From NCBI GenBank assembly GCA_959606905.1, contig CAUHML010000038.1:1-29375 (forward strand): 29,375 nucleotides of DNA, read 5' to 3'. Below the pieces are notes generated by a model. The model saw only the letters and a program-made list of their open reading frames with translations. It had not been told where the DNA came from and did not search any database. Both the position numbers and the translations under genes were made by a program. Source of the stretch: an uncultured Bacteroides sp. GTDB taxonomy: Bacteria; Bacteroidota; Bacteroidia; Bacteroidales; Bacteroidaceae. This document shows positions 9,701 to 17,160 of the stretch, piece by piece (the stretch's first letter is position 1; each line of letters starts with the position of its first letter).

Positions 9701-10050
9701 TGCAAAATAAAAACTTCGCAGGGAAAATGTGGAGTGAGAATAATCGGGATGCAGAATATACTATCGCTTCACGTGATCAGGATTTTAATAAGTGGAACTA
9801 TAATAACAAAGATGTCAGTGTTCAGAATAATCGGTACGTCCGTTTGAAATCTTTGGTAGTAGGGTATTCATTGCCTCAAAAGTGGATTTCAAAAGCCGGA
9901 CTCAGCAAACTGAGAGTTTACTTCTCCGGTGATGACCTTTGGGAATGGACAAAAGTAAAGGATGGATATGATCCGGAATATGGTGAAAATTCAAATAATA
10001 CATTCCCGTTCAGCAGACTGCTGACATTCGGAGTAGATGTTACATTCTAA
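6724..10050 (+). CDS. SusC-like TonB-dependent outer-membrane transporter (1108 aa)
   Basis: Imports oligosaccharides across the outer membrane together with the SusD-like lipoprotein encoded 22 bp downstream. A signal peptide (ending near VFAEV) is followed by a carboxypeptidase-regulatory-like domain at about 45-118 (GQVVDAAGEPVIGATVQVKG). A TonB-box region comes next at about 124 (DEVVVVGYGAQKK), then the plug (PLVIIDGI, then ASAAIYGARSASGVVLVTTK) and the beta-barrel ending in FGVDVTF. A calcium-loop-like sequence, DLNGDGAITKDD, is present near residue 925. No secretin/TonB N-terminal (STN) signalling domain lies before the carboxypeptidase-like domain, so this is not a sigma-signalling transducer. 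The ATG at 6724 is chosen because the signal peptide begins there; an in-frame ATG at 6646 lies inside the sigma-factor gene. A run of eight G at 8194-8201 leaves the frame intact. Confidence 0.95.
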   Translation: MKNEFFKFSSRRILFSTVMASALLAGSPQAVFAEVNELQSVMQAGTVKGQVVDAAGEPVIGATVQVKGTTNGTITDFDGNFILNNVPEKGILVISYIGYKAQEVNISGKTSIKVVVKEDTEVLDEVVVVGYGAQKKASLTSSISQIKGDEAFKNKGIANATVALQGEVPGLTITRTSTRPGSEGAEMKIRGDISVNGKSSPLVIIDGITGSLDELNAMDASDIENISVLKDASAAIYGARSASGVVLVTTKRGKKGKAQISYSGSVSRTINGIQPPITNNQEWLDMFYEAQYNDAAALNPNLTTADEIHKAVNWWIFNSFGGPTLDQSDIDPATGAPTVYKGETLFNALRAGKVLTLQNGDKVERWDPNVYMMDYLYGQATSQKHSISISGADEKFSYRASLGYADNNSQLKVANDGEKKYSGRLNADYQATDALKFETNMSYDKRDIITPTTDVGAGYFDPWFWTVYNQNGQAYDTFSGNRNPIGGLTQGGGKKNSLTTFRGSAKATYDFSKWVKGLSISASGAYKTVQRNMQEVKNKVQYYDWVGTQTGNKQGPGQLKEEIEKWENITLGAFANYNRTFADVHSVSAMLGMTAEQETYKKVGAVRKSGAVYPGSGLTDLDVWVNGNNNEAYGGQNSWGLVSYLGRLNYTYADKYSIEILGRRDGSSKLAKEQRWKNFYSISGFWRLSNEDFLKDVSWLSDLKLRYNYGRTGSVEGIDNYERFATIKTGTTIFGINPGTHTSLWVDGMRSADRTWETIDSHDVGVDFAFLSNRLRGSFDYFIKTNNGMFIDVQYPSILGAAAPKSNNGKFRARGWELALNWDDQIGQVKYSIGGSLSDAWSKVLELANNENVPNEGKNENRLIGMPRQALYVYQTDGIFQNADEVAAYYEKYYWNADHSGPKANNILPAPQEAATNTLRPGARKVVDLNGDGAITKDDLYYAGDMAPRLTFGFKLGLEWKGIDFSAFFQGVGKQVLLRNGYLAAPWTTNYVLQNKNFAGKMWSENNRDAEYTIASRDQDFNKWNYNNKDVSVQNNRYVRLKSLVVGYSLPQKWISKAGLSKLRVYFSGDDLWEWTKVKDGYDPEYGENSNNTFPFSRLLTFGVDVTF

Positions 10051-10072
10051 TAATCTGTTAAAATATAAACGT

Positions 10073-12100
10073 ATGAAAACCATAATAAATAAATTTTTTC
10101 TTGTATCGGCTGTAGTGATGGCATTGACAGCATGCAGTGATTTTCTTGATAAAGAACCGTTGTCTCAGGGAACAGAGGCTATTGTGTTTAAGACTCCTGA
10201 ACATTTTGAACAGGCTGCCAATGCTTTATATAATGTAATTGGATGGAAAAATCTGGATGATAAGCCGTCTTACGATGATATAATGGACCGGGGGACGGAT
10301 ATCAGTGGACTAGGAAGCAATGGAGGTGGTTCTGCACCGGAAGAAAATTGGAGTTGGGACAAGCCTTATTCCCATATCCGTACTTGCAATATCTTGTTGG
10401 AAAAGGCAGAAGCCTATGATGGAAGCCAAAGCGATATTGCCCAGTCAGTGGGTACTGCTTATTTTTTTCGTGCATGGCAGCATTTTTATTTGTTGCAACA
10501 TTTTGGTGGTGTGCCTATTTCAGACCATGTGTTGACTGTCAGTGACGGAGTGTTACAGGCCCCTCGAAACAGTCGGTATGAAGTGGCAGCCTTTATTATG
10601 TCCGATTTAAGAGAGGCTGTAAAGCACTTACCTAAAGAGACAGAAATCCCGGAAGGAAGCAAAGGAAAAGTAAGCAAGGAAGCTGCCAAGTCTTTTTTGG
10701 CCAGAGTATTGCTTTATGAGGCTACGTGGGAAAAGTATGTTCCTGCTATCAATTATGATTTAGATGGTGATGGTACTTCACAAGGGGCAGGCACTGCTAA
10801 GCCAGAAGGATATCCTTCTATAACCGATATGCTGACAGAAGCAAAGCAGATGTCAAAAGAGGTGATAGAAGAAGCTGAAAGTGGAACTTATAAGTTGTGG
10901 ACAGAATGTGACTCTTTGAGTTATTACTATTTGTTTAATATTGATGATAAAGGTGGGAATATTCCTAATTTCAAAAGTGCGGGAAAAAGTACAAATAAAG
11001 AATTTATTTTTTACAAAAAATATGACTACGATCTGAACCGCGGTGGTATTAATTTATCGCATTCAGTCATGGTAGGCGCAGCAACGGGTATGAGTGCCCA
11101 GTTTGGTGAATCTTTCCTTTGTCGCAACGGACTTCCTATTCGTATCAGTTATACAGGTAGTATGTCTGATGCGCAGAATAATCCAGAATTCGAGGGATAT
11201 GCTACATTTATAGGTGAATATCGTAATCGTGATTATCGTTTTGTCGGCTGTACTTTCTTGCCTGACCGTGTATCTTATAGTAGCCGTACTGAAGATGGAC
11301 GTCAGCGTACGGATGCTAATCAACCGTATCCTACTCCTGTGTTTCCGAAGGACAATGATCATTATGATCCTACTGATCCCGTATATAGCAGTTCTTGTGC
11401 AGTGTTCCATCCCACAATCAGAAATAATAGTACAATGGGGGGATATAGCAGCCGTAAATATCTGATTGAAGGAGCGAATCGTCCGGATAATACAGAATCT
11501 GCAGATTTCCCGTTGATCCGTTTGGCAGAAGTACATTGCATTTATGCCGAAGCTACTTGTGAATTGAATAATGGAAACATTTCAGATGAAGATCTTAATT
11601 TTTCTATTAATAAAAATCGTGCCCGTGCCGGAGTGGCTCCTTTGACCAATGCGTTGATTGCCAATGTTTGGGATGCTGGTTATTGGGATCATGCTACAGG
11701 AAAAACTATTTGTAAAAAAATGAATATGTTGGATGAAATACGTAGAGAGCGTGCATGTGAACTTTTTGGTGAAGGCTTTCGTATGGACGATTTGAAACGT
11801 TGGGGTATTGCGCATATCAACCTGACTGGCCGTAAACTGGGCCGACATGTTTTGAGGACAGCATACGAAACAGAGAAAGCCAATGATGCCACTTACTTCG
11901 GTGAACCTTGTTATTATCCGGAAAAGTATCCTTTGCTTTATGGGCTTTATGAGGGCTCTGATCCTAACGACCCTGACTATGGACGTTCTATAGCAACTTT
12001 GGCTGGTAATTTGCTTTATACACAAAGAGATTATTTAGATCCTATTCCTCGTCAGCAGATACGTTTGAATCCGCAATTAACGCAGAATCCCGGTTGGTAA
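10073..12100 (+). CDS. SusD/RagB-like surface glycan-binding lipoprotein (675 aa)
   Basis: Cell-surface lipoprotein that binds glycan and caps the SusC channel. The lipoprotein signal ends in ALTAC with the lipidated Cys at residue 21, followed by SDFLDKEP, the classic SusD start. Tetratricopeptide-like helices follow (FFRAWQHFYLLQHFGGVP). The C-terminal RagB/SusD signature is clear at about 554-580 (DEIRRERACELFGEGFRMDD, then LKRWG). At 675 aa it is longer than typical SusD proteins of about 500-600 aa. It is 22 bp downstream of susC and surely in the same operon. The start at 10073 gives a proper lipoprotein signal; an earlier in-frame ATG at 10037 overlaps susC. No second surface glycan-binding lipoprotein (SusE/F type) follows inside the window. 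Confidence 0.95.
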   Translation: MKTIINKFFLVSAVVMALTACSDFLDKEPLSQGTEAIVFKTPEHFEQAANALYNVIGWKNLDDKPSYDDIMDRGTDISGLGSNGGGSAPEENWSWDKPYSHIRTCNILLEKAEAYDGSQSDIAQSVGTAYFFRAWQHFYLLQHFGGVPISDHVLTVSDGVLQAPRNSRYEVAAFIMSDLREAVKHLPKETEIPEGSKGKVSKEAAKSFLARVLLYEATWEKYVPAINYDLDGDGTSQGAGTAKPEGYPSITDMLTEAKQMSKEVIEEAESGTYKLWTECDSLSYYYLFNIDDKGGNIPNFKSAGKSTNKEFIFYKKYDYDLNRGGINLSHSVMVGAATGMSAQFGESFLCRNGLPIRISYTGSMSDAQNNPEFEGYATFIGEYRNRDYRFVGCTFLPDRVSYSSRTEDGRQRTDANQPYPTPVFPKDNDHYDPTDPVYSSSCAVFHPTIRNNSTMGGYSSRKYLIEGANRPDNTESADFPLIRLAEVHCIYAEATCELNNGNISDEDLNFSINKNRARAGVAPLTNALIANVWDAGYWDHATGKTICKKMNMLDEIRRERACELFGEGFRMDDLKRWGIAHINLTGRKLGRHVLRTAYETEKANDATYFGEPCYYPEKYPLLYGLYEGSDPNDPDYGRSIATLAGNLLYTQRDYLDPIPRQQIRLNPQLTQNPGW

Positions 12101-12148
12101 TAAAAACTGAAGGATAAATCGAAAATCAATAGACTGATTTATAGCAGA

Positions 12149-12199
12149 TAGGGTGTGAAATAAGAATATTCTTTAGGTAAAAGATTATTTCACGCCCTA
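12149..12199 (+). terminator. Strong hairpin between susD and the enzyme genes (terminator or attenuator)
   Basis: A 15-bp stem with one G-T pair is formed by 12149-12163 (TAGGGTGTGAAATAA) and 12185-12199 (TTATTTCACGCCCTA), with a 21-nt loop. No clean T-run follows, so it may attenuate or stabilise mRNA between susCD and the enzyme genes and not fully stop transcription. The rest of the 201-bp gap shows nothing I can name. Confidence 0.5.
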
Positions 12200-12301
12200 A
12201 TTTATAATGAAATTGCAGTATATTAGAATTGCCGGTAGGCGATTTGAGTGATTGATAGTTATCGAACGTATATTCTATAAAACCAATAATAAACTTTACA
12301 A

Positions 12302-13738
12302 ATGGAAAGAATGAGAACATTATGCTTGATAGGTCTTTTATGGATGATGACCTGTATCCTTTATGCGCAAAACCAGTTGATAACTTACACGGTTCCCGGT
12401 GACGGGGTGGAGTTGAAAGACGATTTTACAGTTCGGGTGAGGCAATCGGGCGGTGGATGGAAAGAAGTAGTCACTTATCCGGTGAAAGTAGATGAAGTAC
12501 GCCAGACGAAGCATCATGTTGAACTGGCCTCAATGGGATATTTTGACTTTTCCGGGCAGGTGGAAGTTTCCGTCACCTATAATAAAGGAGAAGTAAAGAG
12601 TGGCAGGGTGCGTCCGTTGTCGTATGGTATCACTCCGAGGACCAGCGGCAGTACGATAACTTTTACACTAGACCGTCCGCGTAACTTGTCCATTGAAGTA
12701 AATGGAGACATCTTCCATAATCTTCATCTTTTTGCGAATCCGATAGATGAAAACCGCCCGAAGAAATTGAAAGACAAGAATCTGATTTATTTCGCTCCGG
12801 GAATACATCAGTTACCCGGCGATACACTCAATGTTCCTTCGGGAAAGACTGTCTATGTGGCAGGTGGGGCCATTGTGCGTGGATGTATCCGTGCGGTCAA
12901 TGCCCGTGATGTGAAAATTCTGGGACGGGGTGAGGTGCATCCCGAAGGTCGTGGGGCAGGTATCAGCATTATTAATTCACGAAATATATATGTGGAAGGT
13001 CTCATCACAACCCAATGTCCCACTGGAGGTTCGGACAGTGTGACAATCCGCAATGTAAAGGCCATCAGTTCATACGGGTGGGGGGACGGTATGAATGTGT
13101 TTGCCAGCAACAACGTCTTGTTTGACGGAGTATTTTGCCGTAACTCCGATGATTGCACTACCGTGTATGCTACACGTATGGGGTTTCATGGCGGATGCCG
13201 TAATGTAACAATGCAGAATTCTACCCTGTGGGCAGATGTGGCGCATCCTATTTTTATCGGGTTGCATGGAGATGTGGAAAGAAATGAAGTGATGGAGAAT
13301 CTGACTTACCGGAACATTGATATTTTGGATCATCGGGAAATGCAGGTGGATTATCAAGGCTGCCTGGCTATCAATGCAGGTGATAATAATCTGGTCCGGA
13401 ATGTGCGGTTTGAGAATATCCGTATCGAGAATTTCAGGCAAGGACAATTGGTGAATCTGCGTATATTTTATAACAAGAAGTATTGCAAGGCTCCGGGCAG
13501 GGGCATTGAGAATGTGCTTTTTAAAGATATTACCTATAATGGCGATCATGCCGAACTCTCACATATTGTTGGCTATGACAAGGAACGGATGGTGAAGAAT
13601 ATTCGTTTTGAGAATCTGAAGATAAACGGTAAAGTTATATCGGATGATATGGCCGGCAAGCCTGCATGGTATAAAACATCAGACATGGCGCGTTTCTTTG
13701 TTGGGGAACACGTGGGCAGTATTGTATTTACAAAATAA
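12302..13738 (+). CDS. GH28/GH49-like right-handed beta-helix glycoside hydrolase (478 aa)
   Basis: Predicted periplasmic glycosidase, probably acting on a polyuronide or related chain. The signal peptide ends ILYAQ (about residue 22). An N-terminal beta-sandwich of about 150 residues ends in the motif IEVNGDIFHNLHLFANP, which resembles the N-domain of GH49 enzymes. A parallel beta-helix follows with YFAPGIH, VAGGAIVRG and many asparagine-rich turns. Candidate catalytic residues are Asp262 (GWGDGM), Asp283-Asp284 (NSDDC) and His322 (GLHGD), as in the acid pair of GH28. The classical NTD, GHG and RIK motifs of polygalacturonases are not exactly present. The gene at 22891 is a clear paralog with the same spacing of these residues. 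Both genes begin ATG-9 nt-ATG, so either Met could start. Exact family and substrate are uncertain. Confidence 0.78.
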   Translation: MERMRTLCLIGLLWMMTCILYAQNQLITYTVPGDGVELKDDFTVRVRQSGGGWKEVVTYPVKVDEVRQTKHHVELASMGYFDFSGQVEVSVTYNKGEVKSGRVRPLSYGITPRTSGSTITFTLDRPRNLSIEVNGDIFHNLHLFANPIDENRPKKLKDKNLIYFAPGIHQLPGDTLNVPSGKTVYVAGGAIVRGCIRAVNARDVKILGRGEVHPEGRGAGISIINSRNIYVEGLITTQCPTGGSDSVTIRNVKAISSYGWGDGMNVFASNNVLFDGVFCRNSDDCTTVYATRMGFHGGCRNVTMQNSTLWADVAHPIFIGLHGDVERNEVMENLTYRNIDILDHREMQVDYQGCLAINAGDNNLVRNVRFENIRIENFRQGQLVNLRIFYNKKYCKAPGRGIENVLFKDITYNGDHAELSHIVGYDKERMVKNIRFENLKINGKVISDDMAGKPAWYKTSDMARFFVGEHVGSIVFTK

Positions 13739-14190
13739 AAAAGGTCAGTCTCAAGCAAGAGTTTCAAGAAGATTTAAACAACTCAGCTAAAAAGACCTAC
13801 AACATTGTCTAAAGAAAATTATTATAAATGGCATGAGGTAGCAGTGAGTTCGGTAGTATAGCGACTGTTTTCTTACTGTATGTTTTTTGAAAAATATCTG
13901 TCACACTGTCATATGACTTTTCAATGCCTTGTTATACAGCGTGTTAAATCTGTGATGAATACTGTGACAGATAAAAAAAGTGTCACCCTTCTCTGTCACA
14001 TAGAAACGGATGAAGTAGTTCTCTCGACGAACTATTTCATGCAGATAACCTATATGCTTAACAGGGTGTTCCAACGTGTGGAACAGTTGATTTCACCATC
14101 AGAAACAACTTGTTTTTCCCGGGGGAACTCCTTGTTTCACATGGGGAAATAAGGAGTTCCATCAGACAGGCTCCTTTGTTCCTCTCAAGA
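13739..14190. other. Decayed intergenic stretch with small palindromes; no convincing gene
   Basis: About 450 bp without a supportable gene. It contains TGTCAC-type boxes at 13899-13904, 13981-13986 and 13994-13999, with the inverse GTGACA at 13964-13969. A perfect 10-bp palindrome, GTCATATGAC, is at 13908-13917. GTTCCA-ACGTG-TGGAAC lies at about 14069-14085, and a 10-bp hairpin at 14124-14160. A 90-codon open frame (13880-14152) runs through these palindromes and looks accidental. The region sits between an intact beta-helix gene and the remnant of another, so it probably marks old insertion or recombination. Confidence 0.5.
14124..14160. repeat. Perfect inverted repeat (10-bp arms)
   Basis: GGAACTCCTT (14124-14133) pairs perfectly with AAGGAGTTCC (14151-14160). 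A smaller TTTC/GAAA pair (14135-14138 and 14146-14149) lies inside the 17-nt loop and could extend the hairpin. No T-run follows, so it is not an obvious terminator. Function unknown. Confidence 0.7.
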
Positions 14191-14347
14191 ATGAGGAAGA
14201 TAAAGAGTATTCGTTTCGAGAACCTGATGATAAACGGTAAGGTGATGTCGGCATGATATGCCCAAAGGGCCCCAATGGTATAAGATTCCGGATTGGGCAG
14301 GTATCTTTGTGGAAGAGCATATGGAGAATGCAGTATTTGTGAAATAA
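14191..14347 (+). pseudogene. Remnant of the 3' end of a GH28/GH49-like gene
   Basis: About 157 bp aligns with the end of the intact gene at 12302-13738. The first part reads IRFENLMINGKVMS (compare IRFENLKINGKVIS). It then hits TGA at 14254 in that frame and continues after a frameshift as PQWYKIPDWAGIFVEEH and NAVFVK-stop (compare PAWYKTSDMARFFVGEH and SIVFTK-stop). The stop codon TAA at 14345-14347 corresponds to the stop of the intact gene. The rest of the ancestral gene is missing upstream, replaced by the palindrome-rich stretch. This shows a second, now dead, beta-helix gene or a partial duplication at this spot. Confidence 0.8.
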
Positions 14348-14401
14348 AAAATAAGGGTAATTATTTAAGTGGAATAATTCTTTAAGAGCAATCCTTTTTC
14401 G

Positions 14402-14409
14402 TATCTTTG
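14402..14409 (+). promoter_or_regulatory. Bacteroides-type -7 promoter element for the Rpn gene
   Basis: TATCTTTG matches TAnnTTTG and lies 30 bp before the ATG at 14439. A TTTA at 14381-14384 (17 bp upstream) could be a degenerate -33 element. With the terminator at 15342 this makes the Rpn gene a self-contained unit. Confidence 0.5.
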
Positions 14410-14438
14410 TCCATTGAAAATGAATAAATTATATTCTT

Positions 14439-15323
14439 ATGGAATTACAAGATAGATATATCCGTTTTGATTGGGCAGTCAAACGCCTGTTGCGTCATAA
14501 AGCCAATTTTGGTGTGCTCGAAGGGTTCCTTACGGTGCTGATAGGTGATGATATCCATATAGTGGAGATTCTGGAAAGCGAGGGTAATCAGCAAACGGAA
14601 GAGGATAAGTTCAACCGGGTTGATATCAAGGCTCTTAATAGTAAAAATGAGATTGTTATCATCGAGATCCAAAATACCCGTGAACTGTATTATTTGGAGC
14701 GTATCCTGTATGGAGTAGCCAAGGCCATTACGGAGCATATCTCATTGGGTGAAACTTATTATAAAGTTAAAAAGATATATTCCATCAGTATCCTTTATTT
14801 CGATATCGGTTATGGAACTGATTATCTTTATCATGGGCAGAATATATTTAAAGGGGTGCATACGGGAGATTTCCTGCAGGTCAGTACCCGGGAGAAGGAT
14901 GCTATTGTGCCTCGTATGCCTTCCGAAATTTATCCTGAGTATTTCCTTATCCGTGTGAATGAGTTTAATAAGGTGGCCATGACTCCCCTTGAGGAATGGA
15001 TAGAATATTTGAAGACGGGTATTATCCGTCCTGACACGACAGCTCCCGGATTGGGGGAGGCACGTGAAAAATTGAAATATTATTCAATGACCCCTCAGGA
15101 ACGTCATGCTTACGATGAACATCTCAGCGCTTTAATGATTCAGAATGATGTTCTTGATTCTGCCAAGTTGGAAGGAAAGATAGAAGGGCGTATGGAAGGT
15201 CGCGAAGAAGGCATTAAGGAAGGTGTCGTTCGCAATGCCCGGAGGATGAAAGAAAAAGGGCTCTCTATAGAGGATATTATGGAAATTACAGGATTGACAT
15301 TCGAAGAGGTTAGTCAGTTGTAA
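14439..15323 (+). CDS. Rpn-family PD-(D/E)XK recombination-promoting nuclease / putative transposase (294 aa)
   Basis: Member of the PDDEXK_2 (Rpn/YhgA-like) family. Known Rpn proteins of E. coli are DNA endonucleases that raise RecA-independent recombination. The nuclease core is visible: FDWAVKRLLRHKANFGVLEG near residues 10-29, then Asp62 (VDIKA) and Glu76-x-Gln78 (IIEIQN). The Gln in place of Lys is usual for this family. The C-terminal half has the typical repeat-like charged helix LEGKIEGRMEGREEGIKEG, followed by a short helix-turn-helix-like tail (SIEDIMEITGLTFEEV). It has no evident role in glycan breakdown and lies between PUL enzymes with its own promoter and terminator, directly after a broken enzyme gene, which suggests insertion. 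No terminal inverted repeats or target-site duplications could be recognised around it. Confidence 0.88.
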   Translation: MELQDRYIRFDWAVKRLLRHKANFGVLEGFLTVLIGDDIHIVEILESEGNQQTEEDKFNRVDIKALNSKNEIVIIEIQNTRELYYLERILYGVAKAITEHISLGETYYKVKKIYSISILYFDIGYGTDYLYHGQNIFKGVHTGDFLQVSTREKDAIVPRMPSEIYPEYFLIRVNEFNKVAMTPLEEWIEYLKTGIIRPDTTAPGLGEAREKLKYYSMTPQERHAYDEHLSALMIQNDVLDSAKLEGKIEGRMEGREEGIKEGVVRNARRMKEKGLSIEDIMEITGLTFEEVSQL

Positions 15324-15341
15324 TCCCATGTTTGGTTAAAT

Positions 15342-15386
15342 AAATCCACAGGTATCCTCATGAGGTATCTGTGGATTTTTATTTTA
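15342..15386 (+). terminator. Rho-independent terminator after the Rpn gene
   Basis: AAATCCACAG (15342-15351) and CTGTGGATTT (15369-15378) form a perfect 10-bp stem. The inner palindrome CCTCATGAGG makes the tip, and TTTATTTTAA follows. Confidence 0.8.
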
Positions 15387-15460
15387 ATGAATGAGGTGTT
15401 GAGTGAATATCGTGAGTGGAGCGTATTAAAAAGAAAATATTCATTTAAACATATAGCTTG

Positions 15461-17065
15461 ATGAGGAAATTAGTATTTGCTTTATTGTTATTGTGCAGTG
15501 CTTTGTTTGCTACTGCCCAAGAATGGCAATGGTCCGTACAGCTGAAAGGATTCATCTCTTCCGAAACCGGCAAAGAACCGACTGCCTTCCTGTGGATACC
15601 TTCCGATTGCCATCAGTTGCGTGCCGTAATGGTAGGAAAGCACAATATGAGTGAGGAAACCCTGTTCGAGATGCCGCGTTTCCGGGAAGCATTGTCCCGG
15701 ATGGGAATCGGACTGGTATGGATCACTCCCGGAATCGACCAGCAATGGGATGTGACAAAGGGAACGCAAGAGATTTTCAATCGGATGATGAATGACCTGG
15801 CGGAAGTCAGCGGCTATTCTGAGTTGGAACATATACCTGTAGTTCCTGTCGGTCATTCGGCAATGGCCACTTATCCGTGGAATTTTGCCGCTTGGAATCC
15901 TGAACGGACATTGGCTGTCATTTCTTTGCATGGAGATGCTCCCCGTACCAACCTGTGTGGCTATGGCGGGGAGAATCTGGAGTGGGGTAGGACACGTAAT
16001 ATAGATGGTATTCCGGGATTGATGATTGAAGGAGAATATGAATGGTGGGAGGCGCGGGTGAACCCTGCTTTGGCGTTTCGGATGATGTATCCCGAAAGTT
16101 GTATTTCATTTTTGTGTGATACGGGACGTGGACATTTTGATGTGGCCGGGCAGACTGCTGATTATATTGCTTTGTTTCTGCGAAAAGCGTTGGAATACCG
16201 TTTGTCCGGACATCCTTCTTTGAATGAGCCTGTCCGTTTGAAAAAACTGAATCCGGAAGAAGGGTGGTTGGCCGAGCGTTGGCGTCCGGAGCAGAAGGAC
16301 AGGGCTAAGGCGGCTCCTTATCGGGACTATAAAGGAGATAAGCACGATGCATTTTGGTATTTTGATAAAGAAATGGCCGGACTGACCGAAGCCCGCTATG
16401 CAAAATATAAAGGTAAGCAGATGCAATATCTTGGATTTATGCAGAGAGGCCGGTTGGTTAAATATGATGCCGGACAACATGCCGGAGTGATTGCCGCTTT
16501 CCGGCCGGAAGCCGATGGCCTGACTTTTCACGTAAAGGGGGTGTATACGGACTCTTTGCGCTCCTCACTGGTAAAGGAACATGCTCATGGCGGAATTGAA
16601 GTTACTCGTATTTGCGGTCCGGTGGCAAAGGTGAATGATACTACTTTTACCGTGCGTTTTTATAGAATGGGAATGGATAATCCGAAGCGTACCGGAGATA
16701 TCTGGCTGTTGGCCGCTAATGAGGGTGACAGTAGATATAAGAGTGCGGTACAACAATTCAATATTCGTATTCCTTATCGGAATACAGAGGGAAAACGCCA
16801 ATATATACTTTTTCCGGGGATAGAAGATGTGAGGGAAGGAGTGGAATCAGTTTCTCTTGAAGCTGTTTCTGATTGTGGATTGCCCATATATTATTATGTA
16901 AAGGAAGGCCCTGCGGAATTACAAGATAACAGGCTGGTCTTTACGAAAATTCCTCCCCGCAGTAAATTTCCGGTGAAAGTCACCGTTGTAGCCTGGCAGT
17001 ACGGGATTGCCGGACAGGTACAGACGGCTGAACCGGTGGAACGCAGTTTTTTTATAACGAAATAG
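15461..17065 (+). CDS. Secreted alpha/beta-hydrolase, putative carbohydrate esterase (534 aa)
   Basis: Predicted periplasmic esterase that would remove acyl or methyl groups from the glycan (inference). The signal peptide ends ATAQ near residue 20. The alpha/beta-hydrolase domain covers roughly residues 25-250. The nucleophile elbow is GHSAMA with Ser133, and the catalytic His is probably His225 in GRGHFDVAG. A C-terminal region of about 280 residues, rich in beta-strands, ends with VKVTVVAWQYG. The same ending occurs in the fragment at 1-164. The start is the ATG at 15461; a TTG one codon earlier is unlikely. It opens the main enzyme block after the Rpn terminator; the GH28 gene follows 95 bp downstream. 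The exact esterase family is not recognised. Confidence 0.75.
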   Translation: MRKLVFALLLLCSALFATAQEWQWSVQLKGFISSETGKEPTAFLWIPSDCHQLRAVMVGKHNMSEETLFEMPRFREALSRMGIGLVWITPGIDQQWDVTKGTQEIFNRMMNDLAEVSGYSELEHIPVVPVGHSAMATYPWNFAAWNPERTLAVISLHGDAPRTNLCGYGGENLEWGRTRNIDGIPGLMIEGEYEWWEARVNPALAFRMMYPESCISFLCDTGRGHFDVAGQTADYIALFLRKALEYRLSGHPSLNEPVRLKKLNPEEGWLAERWRPEQKDRAKAAPYRDYKGDKHDAFWYFDKEMAGLTEARYAKYKGKQMQYLGFMQRGRLVKYDAGQHAGVIAAFRPEADGLTFHVKGVYTDSLRSSLVKEHAHGGIEVTRICGPVAKVNDTTFTVRFYRMGMDNPKRTGDIWLLAANEGDSRYKSAVQQFNIRIPYRNTEGKRQYILFPGIEDVREGVESVSLEAVSDCGLPIYYYVKEGPAELQDNRLVFTKIPPRSKFPVKVTVVAWQYGIAGQVQTAEPVERSFFITK

Positions 17066-17160
17066 TCAGCTCCGCGTTGAGTCTTTATTTCTTCTCTTTC
17101 GTATTGAATGATATAAAGGGAGAAGTTGCGATTTGTTATTATCATAATTCAGTAAATACC

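Noticed and set aside
13880..14152. Open frame of 90 codons on the + strand
   Set aside because: It runs through several perfect palindromes, has no recognisable domain, is rich in Cys, His and Val-Thr strings typical of chance frames, and lies in a decayed region. It was kept only as part of the intergenic description.
14185..15400. Complete insertion sequence or transposon around the Rpn gene
   Set aside because: I could find no terminal inverted repeats or target-site duplication flanking the gene; only its own promoter and terminator are visible.
17077..17160. TTG start extending the GH28 protein by 28 residues (similar TTG at 15458 and GTG at 22855 for neighbouring genes)
   Set aside because: In each case an internal ATG begins a normal signal peptide; the extensions would bury it.
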